Positions 5,325-9,233 of a DNA stretch of 9,233 bases are shown piece after piece (the first letter of the stretch is position 1; the number at the start of each line of letters is the position of its first letter). The position numbers were made by a program, and so were the translations under genes. This DNA comes from JAJYVT01 sp036796435 (GTDB taxonomy: Bacteria; Actinomycetota; Acidimicrobiia; Acidimicrobiales; RAAP-2), in NCBI GenBank assembly GCA_036796435.1, contig DAIRCY010000099.1, positions 1 through 9,233 of the forward strand, given 5' to 3'. The notes under the pieces are model-generated. The model was not told the DNA's origin and ran no database searches. It saw only the letters and a list, made by a program, of their open reading frames with translations.

Positions 5325-5725
5325 GCGTCCGCCGTCTCGAGGGCGCCGCTCTCCTGGGCCGGCTCGGCCCGCTCGGTCCGGTGCACCTCGGCGGTCGCGT
5401 ACCGCAGGCTCGGCCCCACCTCGTCGGCCACGATCTCGATCTTCGAGCGGCGCTCCCCGAGCTCGGTCTCCCAGCTGCGCTGCTCGAGCCGGCCGCTGAC
5501 CATCACCCGCATCCCTTTGACGAGGCTCATCGCGGTGTGCTCCGCCAGTTCCCGCCAGCACACGACGTCGAAGAAGGAGGCGGACTCCTCCCACTCGTGC
5601 GTCTCGCGGTTCTGCCACCGCCGGTTGACGGCGACCCCGAGGAGGACGCTCGCCTGCCCGTCTCTCGTGTAGCGGATCTCGGGGTCGCGGGTGAGGTTCC
5701 CGGTGATCGTGGTGTGGGTCGTCAT
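5321..5725 (-). CDS. ssb: Single-stranded DNA-binding protein, tailless SSB paralogue
   Basis: Binds single-stranded DNA through an OB fold, usually as a homotetramer. The 134-residue product shows the SSB core at residues 4-105: TITGNLTRDPEIRYT (6-20), VLLGVAVNRRW (27-37), SFFDVVCWRELAEH (50-63), KGMRVMVSGRLEQRSWE (70-86) and KIEIVADEVGPSLRYA (95-110). The C-terminus ends ALETADA and lacks the acidic DDDIPF-type tip by which main SSBs recruit repair and replication partners. It is not next to rpsF/rpsR/rplI, the usual home of the main ssb in actinobacteria, so a secondary (SsbB-like) paralogue is likely. An ATG at 5746 is in frame, but the one at 5725 is preferred because AAGGAG (5732-5737) sits six bases upstream and the SSB fold starts there. 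The stop overlaps the next gene (ATGA). Confidence 0.93.
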   Translation of the reverse strand: MTTHTTITGNLTRDPEIRYTRDGQASVLLGVAVNRRWQNRETHEWEESASFFDVVCWRELAEHTAMSLVKGMRVMVSGRLEQRSWETELGERRSKIEIVADEVGPSLRYATAEVHRTERAEPAQESGALETADA

Positions 5726-5731
5726 GTGGAG

Positions 5732-5737
5732 CTCCTT
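5732..5737 (-). promoter_or_regulatory. Shine-Dalgarno that fixes the ssb start
   Basis: AAGGAG on the minus strand, six bases upstream of the ATG at 5725. It lies inside the alternative seven-codon extension from the ATG at 5746, which argues against that longer start. Confidence 0.8.
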
Positions 5738-5747
5738 GTTCGGCATA

Positions 5748-5772
5748 CCGGACGGTCGTCCGGCCGTGACAA
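5748..5772 (-). promoter_or_regulatory. Perfect dyad in the ssb promoter region (possible operator)
   Basis: CCGGAC (5748-5753), four bases, GTCCGG (5758-5763) forms a perfect inverted repeat. Just upstream on the minus strand TTGTCA (5767-5772) is a 5/6 match to the -35 consensus. The dyad would sit directly downstream of it, ahead of a weak TATGCC (5742-5747). The architecture, six-base arms around N4, resembles the actinobacterial/Gram-positive LexA box (GAAC-N4-GTTC core), but with G in place of the second A of each half-site. The rest of the 5726-5878 interval holds no other clear element. Confidence 0.4.
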
Positions 5773-5878
5773 GTTGCGCCCCGCACTTCGCCGCCGCGTT
5801 GTCCGGCGACCTTGCCGCGGAGCTGACGCGCGCCGAGCCGCGAGCCCCGACCCTCTGCGCCGGCCGACGGGTGCGGCG

Positions 5879-6763
5879 TCAGACGTCGAGGAAGCGGCTG
5901 ATGGCGAGCGCCGAGCCGCCCGTCCCGATCGCCACGCCGATCAGCACGACGAGCAGGTCGGTGAAGAACACCTGCCAGCCCGTCATCCGCATCTGTGCGA
6001 GCACCGACCCGGCTGTGGTGGACCCCAGCCGGTCCAAGAGGACGTGGAGGCCGTACACGATGCCGGCAGCGACGCCCGAGCCGAGCAGCCCCTGGACGAG
6101 CCCCTCGGACATGAACGGCAGCCGGATGAACCAGTTCGTCGCGCCGACGAGCTTCATGACCGAGACCTCTCGCCGTCGGGCGAAGATGGCCATGCGGATG
6201 GTGTTCAAGATCAACACCGCCGCCGACACGAGCAGCACGAGGGCGACGACCACGAACACGATCTGCAGGGCGTTGATCCAGTGCTGCTCGGTGCGGATCT
6301 GCTGCAGCGGGGCCGTCACCTTGTACACCCCGGGCTGGCCGTGGAACTTACGGATCACCGCCGTCGCGTCCTGGGGGTGCTGGGGCGTGCACCGCCACGA
6401 CGTCGGCGTCTGCTGCGGGGTCACGCCCGACTCTGTGTAGACGGCGCCGACGAGCTTCTTCGCCTCGTTGTAGTCGTAGGCGTGATTGCGAAACACGCAG
6501 CCGCTCACGTATCCGAGGCCGTGCAGCTGGTTGCCGACGGCGTGGATCTCGCTGCCGCTCGCTGTGGGCTTCATCCACACCATCACCTCGGTGCCCCGCT
6601 GCCACTCCGCCTCCGCCCGGGAGGCGCCCTGCTTGAGGAGGAGCGCCGCGCCGACGAGCGACAACGAGACGGCGACCGTGAGGACCGCGGCGATCGTCAT
6701 GAGCCGGTTCCGCCACAAGTTCGAGGCGGTCTCCCTTGCGACGTACTCGGTCGACAGCGGCAT
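5879..6763 (-). CDS. ftsX: Cell division protein FtsX, membrane subunit of the FtsEX system
   Basis: FtsX is the polytopic partner of FtsE; the complex acts at the septum or cell wall to activate peptidoglycan hydrolases rather than to transport a solute. The 294-residue product has the family layout: a short cytoplasmic start (TEYVARETASNLWRNRLMT, 5-23), TM1 about 22-44, an extracellular domain about 46-160, then TM2 (165-188), TM3 (219-242) and TM4 (264-287). The cytoplasmic loop RREVSVMKLVGATNWFIRLP (197-216) is the typical FtsE-coupling segment. The extracellular domain holds two cysteines (Cys89, Cys125) that could form a disulfide. The ATG at 6763 shares its A with the ftsE stop (TGATG), and AGGAG sits eight bases upstream inside ftsE. 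The next gene on this strand is ssb, about 150 bases on, not smpB as in many actinobacteria. Confidence 0.96.
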   Translation of the reverse strand: MPLSTEYVARETASNLWRNRLMTIAAVLTVAVSLSLVGAALLLKQGASRAEAEWQRGTEVMVWMKPTASGSEIHAVGNQLHGLGYVSGCVFRNHAYDYNEAKKLVGAVYTESGVTPQQTPTSWRCTPQHPQDATAVIRKFHGQPGVYKVTAPLQQIRTEQHWINALQIVFVVVALVLLVSAAVLILNTIRMAIFARRREVSVMKLVGATNWFIRLPFMSEGLVQGLLGSGVAAGIVYGLHVLLDRLGSTTAGSVLAQMRMTGWQVFFTDLLVVLIGVAIGTGGSALAISRFLDV

Positions 6764-7554
6764 CAGCCGTGCTCCTGGCCGCCCGGGCGTGGCCGGCCGC
6801 CTGCGACCGCGGGCACCCGCCCGCTCGGCGCCCCGGCCGCCGTGGCCGCGGCGACCGCCGCTGCGGCGCCGCCCTCGATCCCGTAGACCCCCCGGGCCTG
6901 ATCGCGCACGACGCTGCCGTGGTCGAGCTCCACGACGCGCCGGCGCATCCAGTTCACCAGCACCTCGTCGTGGGTCGCCACGACGACCGTGGTGCCGGTC
7001 CTGTTGATCCGGTCGAGGAGCTGCATGATGCCCTGGCTCGTCGTCGGGTCCAGGTTCCCCGTCGGCTCGTCGGCGAGGAGGATGAGGGGCCGGTTCACGA
7101 ACGCGCGGGCGACGGCGACACGCTGCTGCTCACCGCCGGAGAGCTCGCCGGGGAGGTTGTCCCGCTTCTTGGCGAGGCCGACGAGCTCGAGCACCTGGGG
7201 CACCTGGTTCGCCACCACGTGCTTGGGCCGTCCAATCACCTCGAGCGCGAACGCCACGTTCTCGAAGACCGTCTTGTTCGGAAGGAGCCGGAAATCCTGA
7301 AATACGCAGCCGATGTTTCGCCTGAGGTAAGGAACCCGCCATTTCGGAAGGTGGACGATGTCGCGGCCCGCTTCCCAGATGGAGCCGACGTCGGGCAGCT
7401 CCTCGCGGAGCAGGAGCCTGATGAGCGTCGTCTTCCCGGAACCCGACGCCCCGACGAGGAAGACGAACTCGCCCTTTTCGATCTCGATCGACACGTTGCG
7501 CAGCGCGACCGTGCCGTTCTTGTAAGTCTTGGTGACGTTCTCGAATCGGATCAT
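6763..7554 (-). CDS. ftsE: Cell division ATP-binding protein FtsE
   Basis: ABC-type ATPase that drives FtsX at the division site. All nucleotide-binding motifs are intact in the 263-residue product: Walker A GASGSGKT (35-42), Q-loop VFQDFRLL (84-91), signature LSGGEQQRVAVARA (138-151), Walker B LILLADEPTGNLD (157-169) and H-loop THD (His195). The opening MIRFENVTKTY is typical of FtsE. About 35 residues beyond the usual C-terminus (from about 227) form an Ala/Gly/Pro-rich tail with no recognisable fold. The ATG at 7554 is chosen over further upstream in-frame codons because the family starts there and GGAG lies nine bases upstream (7564-7567). It follows prfB on the same strand after 156 bases and is coupled to ftsX by a one-base stop/start overlap. 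Confidence 0.97.
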   Translation of the reverse strand: MIRFENVTKTYKNGTVALRNVSIEIEKGEFVFLVGASGSGKTTLIRLLLREELPDVGSIWEAGRDIVHLPKWRVPYLRRNIGCVFQDFRLLPNKTVFENVAFALEVIGRPKHVVANQVPQVLELVGLAKKRDNLPGELSGGEQQRVAVARAFVNRPLILLADEPTGNLDPTTSQGIMQLLDRINRTGTTVVVATHDEVLVNWMRRRVVELDHGSVVRDQARGVYGIEGGAAAAVAAATAAGAPSGRVPAVAGGRPRPGGQEHG

Positions 7555-7631
7555 TCGGGATATCTCCGTCCAGCAGAGGATGGCTGAAAGCGGCCGTCTG
7601 TTGCGAAGCCGCGGACGTGGGATCGGGCGAG

Positions 7632-7637
7632 AGCCTA
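7632..7637 (-). promoter_or_regulatory. Candidate -10 box for ftsEX
   Basis: TAGGCT on the minus strand, fitting TANNNT, 77 bases before the ftsE start. No clear -35 is visible at the expected spacing. The 156-base gap between prfB and ftsE makes a separate ftsEX promoter reasonable. Confidence 0.25.
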
Positions 7638-7670
7638 TCCAGCCGCGCCCGCCAGGACACATGTTTCGGG

Positions 7671-7690
7671 CAATTGCACCCAATTGCACC
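7671..7690. repeat. Perfect tandem repeat of a 10-mer between prfB and ftsE
   Basis: CAATTGCACC occurs twice in direct succession (7671-7680, 7681-7690). Each copy contains the palindrome CAATTG, and the first sits in a GGGCAATTGC context. It begins 20 bases after the prfB stop, upstream of the candidate ftsE promoter. The ten-base period would put both copies on one face of the helix, as for paired protein sites. It is conspicuously AT-rich for this window. Confidence 0.6.
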
Positions 7691-7710
7691 CGTGACCAGC
7701 ACGTCCAGGG

Positions 7711-8838
7711 CTACGCCCCGCGCAGTCTCCGCAGCTCCGCCTCCATGAAGGCGTCGAGGTCGCCGTCGAGGACGGCGTCCACGTTGCCGGTCTCGACGCC
7801 GGTGCGGAGGTCCTTCACGAGCTGGTACGGGGCCAGGACGTAGGAGCGGATCTGGTTCCCCCAGGCGTTGTCGGTCCGTTCCCCGCCGAGGGACTCGAGC
7901 TCCGCCTGCCGCTGCGCCCGGGCGCGCTCGGCCAGCTTGGCGGCGAGGATCTGGAGCGCCTTCGCCTTGTTCTGGTGCTGACTTCGCTCGTTCTGCACCG
8001 CGACGACGAGCCCGCTCGGCAGGTGCGTGAGCCGCACGGCGGAGTCGGTCTTGTTCACGTGCTGCCCCCCCGCCCCCGACGACCGGTACGTGTCGATCCG
8101 CAGGTCCTTCTCGTCGATCTCCACCTCGGAGACGTCGTCGAGGAAGGGGACGACGTCGAGCGACGCGAAGCTCGTCTGCCGGCGGTGCTGGGAGTCGAAC
8201 GGCGACATCCGCACGAGACGGTGCACGCCGCGCTCGGTCGCGAGGAGGCCGTAGGCGTGCCTGCCGCGCACGATGAACGTCGCCGAGAGGAGTCCGGCCT
8301 CCTGCCCCGGGGTCGCTTCGTCCACCTCCACGCTGAACCCTCGACGTTCCGCCCACCGCTGGTACATCCGCAGCAGCATCTCCGCCCAGTCCTGGGCGTC
8401 GGTGCCGCCGGCGCCGGCGTGCACCTCGCAGATGGCGTCCCGATCGTCGTACTCGCCTGAGAAGAGGGACTCGAGCTCGAGCTGGCCGACGCGCGTGGAA
8501 AGGGCGTCGACGCTCGTCACGAGCTCCTTGGCGAGCCCTTCGTCGGGGGCGCCGGACTCCTCGGCCTCCGCGACGAGCTCGGCGAGGACGCGCGCGTCCT
8601 CGATCGCCGACGAGAGCGTCTCGAAGCGTTCGAGGTCGTCGGTGGCCCGGCCGAGCTGCGTCGTGACCGTCCGGGCGCGCTCCGCGTCGTCCCAGAGGCC
8701 GGGCTTGGCCGCCTCTTGCTCGAGCTCCGACTTCTTGTCGCGCAGCACGTCGATGCCGAGGTACCCCTTCGCCTCTGCGACCCGCGCCGCGAGCGCCTCG
8801 ATCTCGCCGGCGAGGTCGCGCCCCTCAGGCTGCGCCAT
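7711..8838 (-). CDS. prfB: Peptide chain release factor 2
   Basis: Recognises UGA and UAA and releases the finished protein from the ribosome. The 375-residue product has the RF2-specific tripeptide SPF (212-214, in RMSPFDSQHRR) rather than the RF1 PxT, and the catalytic GGQ (257-259, in SSGAGGQHVNKT) that contacts the peptidyl-transferase centre. The N-terminal coiled-coil region (10-110) and the end of domain 2 (IDEKDLRIDTYRSSG, 241-255) are complete. The frame is continuous from MAQPEG through GYLGIDVLRDKKSELEQEA, so the autoregulatory UGA frameshift known from E. coli prfB is absent. The ATG at 8838 lies 14 bases inside the preceding SEC-C gene and has only a weak, distant AGGA, suggesting coupled translation. 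The frame is open further upstream, but that part is the SEC-C gene in another frame. Confidence 0.97.
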   Translation of the reverse strand: MAQPEGRDLAGEIEALAARVAEAKGYLGIDVLRDKKSELEQEAAKPGLWDDAERARTVTTQLGRATDDLERFETLSSAIEDARVLAELVAEAEESGAPDEGLAKELVTSVDALSTRVGQLELESLFSGEYDDRDAICEVHAGAGGTDAQDWAEMLLRMYQRWAERRGFSVEVDEATPGQEAGLLSATFIVRGRHAYGLLATERGVHRLVRMSPFDSQHRRQTSFASLDVVPFLDDVSEVEIDEKDLRIDTYRSSGAGGQHVNKTDSAVRLTHLPSGLVVAVQNERSQHQNKAKALQILAAKLAERARAQRQAELESLGGERTDNAWGNQIRSYVLAPYQLVKDLRTGVETGNVDAVLDGDLDAFMEAELRRLRGA

Positions 8839-9028
8839 GACAGAGCTTGTACTTCCTGCCGCTGCCGCAGAAGCACGGGTCGTTCCGGCCCAGCTTGGGA
8901 GGCTGGCCGCCGCGCGGCGCGGCACCACCGGCAGGACCGCTCACGCCTCGGCTCGGGCGGGCAGGGCCGCCACCGTCCCCTCCTGCGCCTCCTGCGCCTC
9001 CTGCGCCTCCGTTCGTCGCCGCGGTCAC
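8825..9028 (-). CDS. Short protein with a SecA-type SEC-C zinc motif (possible secA remnant)
   Basis: The C-terminal 22 residues, KLGRNDPCFCGSGRKYKLCH plus a short end, are a textbook SEC-C motif (CxCx8CH; Cys52, Cys54, Cys63, His64 counted from the GTG at 9028). It is the zinc-binding tail found at the end of SecA and on some stand-alone small proteins. The first 45 residues are Gly/Ala/Pro-rich and include a GGA repeat, like the linker before the SecA tail. The start is uncertain: GTG codons at 9049, 9034 and 9028 are in frame, and 9028 has a GAGGG five bases upstream, giving 67 residues. The frame is open to the right edge of the window, but a convincing plus-strand gene starts at 9107, so a full SecA cannot lie there. 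It overlaps the prfB start by 14 bases. SecA-prfB is a common gene order, so this may be the stranded end of secA. Confidence 0.65.
   Translation of the reverse strand: MTAATNGGAGGAGGAGGDGGGPARPSRGVSGPAGGAAPRGGQPPKLGRNDPCFCGSGRKYKLCHGAA
8981..9010. repeat. Three 9-bp tandem repeats plus a partial copy in the SEC-C gene
   Basis: TCCTGCGCC is repeated at 8981-8989, 8990-8998 and 8999-9007, followed by TCC. On the coding strand it gives repeated Gly-Gly-Ala in the linker. Each copy also presents GGAGG on the minus strand, a Shine-Dalgarno-like core, so it may attract internal initiation. It is a likely site of length variation. Confidence 0.75.
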
Positions 9029-9094
9029 CGGCACCCTCGGGCCGGCCACGGTCGGCGGCGGTGGGGGTGGGTGTCCGGCGCGGCGGCGCCGGGT

Positions 9095-9100
9095 TAGCGT
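9095..9100 (+). promoter_or_regulatory. -10 box for a probably leaderless transcript of the gene at 9107
   Basis: TAGCGT is followed by exactly six bases and the GTG at 9107, the same geometry as the UppS-like gene. No Shine-Dalgarno is present between box and start. It lies in the 78-base interval between the divergent SEC-C and plus-strand genes. Confidence 0.45.
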
Positions 9101-9106
9101 CGACCC

Positions 9107-9233
9107 GTGTCCGAGGACCCCCTGGCCGCGTGGCTGGCCGGCTATCGCCCCGACCGGGCTGACGATGCCGTGCTGGCGGCACACGAGCTGGTGACCAACG
9201 CCCTGCGGGAGTCGCCGGCCGTCGAATTGGCCT
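9107..9233 (+). CDS. Start of an unassigned protein (runs off the window)
   Basis: Forty-two codons from a GTG start: VSEDPLAAWLAGYRPDRADD, then AVLAAHELVTNALRESPAVE and two more. Codon third positions are overwhelmingly G or C on the plus strand, and the composition is that of a soluble helical protein, whereas the opposite frame is Arg/Gly/His-rich and unlike a protein. I do not recognise the family from this much. The AHELVTNAL segment superficially recalls the N-box of GHKL ATPases (ELVTNAV), but that is too short to rely on. It is transcribed divergently from the SEC-C/prfB/ftsEX group, with a TANNNT box six bases before the start, so probably leaderless. Confidence 0.65.
   Translation, partial: MSEDPLAAWLAGYRPDRADDAVLAAHELVTNALRESPAVELA

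Noticed and set aside
5726..5746. Seven-codon N-terminal extension of SSB from the ATG at 5746
   Set aside because: The strong AAGGAG at 5732-5737 lies inside it and is correctly spaced for the ATG at 5725, where the SSB fold begins.
5823..5882. CTGACGC/GCGTCAG inverted repeat as an ftsX terminator
   Set aside because: The seven-base arms are 46 bases apart with no T-tract. The pairing is too weak and distant to call a terminator.
5198..6886. Long plus-strand open frame across ssb and ftsX
   Set aside because: It lies opposite well-identified ssb and ftsX, and its translation is His/Arg/Asp-rich low-complexity sequence without a domain.
8740..8838. Programmed frameshift in prfB
   Set aside because: The reading frame is continuous through the region where the UGA frameshift would lie, and no CTTTGA-like site is present.
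8825..9233. Continuation of a full SecA past the right edge on the minus strand
   Set aside because: The frame is open, but upstream of about 9050 its translation (Arg/Gly/His-rich, poly-Pro) does not resemble SecA, and the plus strand there has clear coding character from 9107.
1..9233. CRISPR arrays, tRNA or rRNA genes, toxin-antitoxin or defence genes
   Set aside because: No regularly spaced repeats, no tRNA-like or rRNA-like segment and no recognisable defence protein were seen. The window is mostly core housekeeping genes.

Overview
The window is a compact, very GC-rich stretch of bacterial chromosome made of housekeeping genes. Near-universal G/C at third codon positions, frequent GTG starts, and the neighbourhoods glyS-ppdK, uppS-recO and prfB-ftsE-ftsX all point to the Actinomycetota. 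I would guess a deep-branching lineage such as Acidimicrobiia, but the window does not prove this. A run of ten N inside recO shows it is a scaffolded draft assembly, possibly metagenomic.

Left block, minus strand, read right to left: a degenerate cis-prenyltransferase (UppS-like) gene, a two-helix membrane protein, recO, hemW and glyS. Each gene overlaps the next by exactly four bases (GTGA or ATGA), and the internal starts have no visible Shine-Dalgarno, so the five look like one translationally coupled operon. After a gap of about 150 bases comes the first 33 codons of ppdK, which has its own strong ribosome binding site and runs off the left edge. recO is interrupted by the N gap plus about 88 bases of extra sequence between two 13-bp direct repeats. 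Without the insertion the protein has a normal RecO length.

Middle: msrB (methionine-R-sulfoxide reductase) is the only complete plus-strand gene. It diverges from the UppS-like gene and converges on a small unknown gene. That small gene follows ssb on the minus strand with a four-base overlap. The SSB has a good OB fold but no acidic C-terminal tip. A perfect CCGGAC-N4-GTCCGG dyad lies in its promoter region.

Right block, minus strand, read right to left: a short protein ending in a SecA-type SEC-C zinc motif, prfB (release factor 2, no programmed frameshift), ftsE and ftsX (the divisome ABC system). A plus-strand gene of unknown function starts divergently at 9107 and runs off the right edge. 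Both it and the UppS-like gene have a TANNNT box exactly six bases before a GTG start, the geometry of leaderless actinobacterial transcripts.

I found no RNA genes, CRISPR array, complete insertion sequence or convincing intrinsic terminator. The least ordinary items are the apparent pseudoenzyme of the cis-prenyltransferase family at the head of the recO operon, the orphan SEC-C tail before prfB, and the recO interruption.
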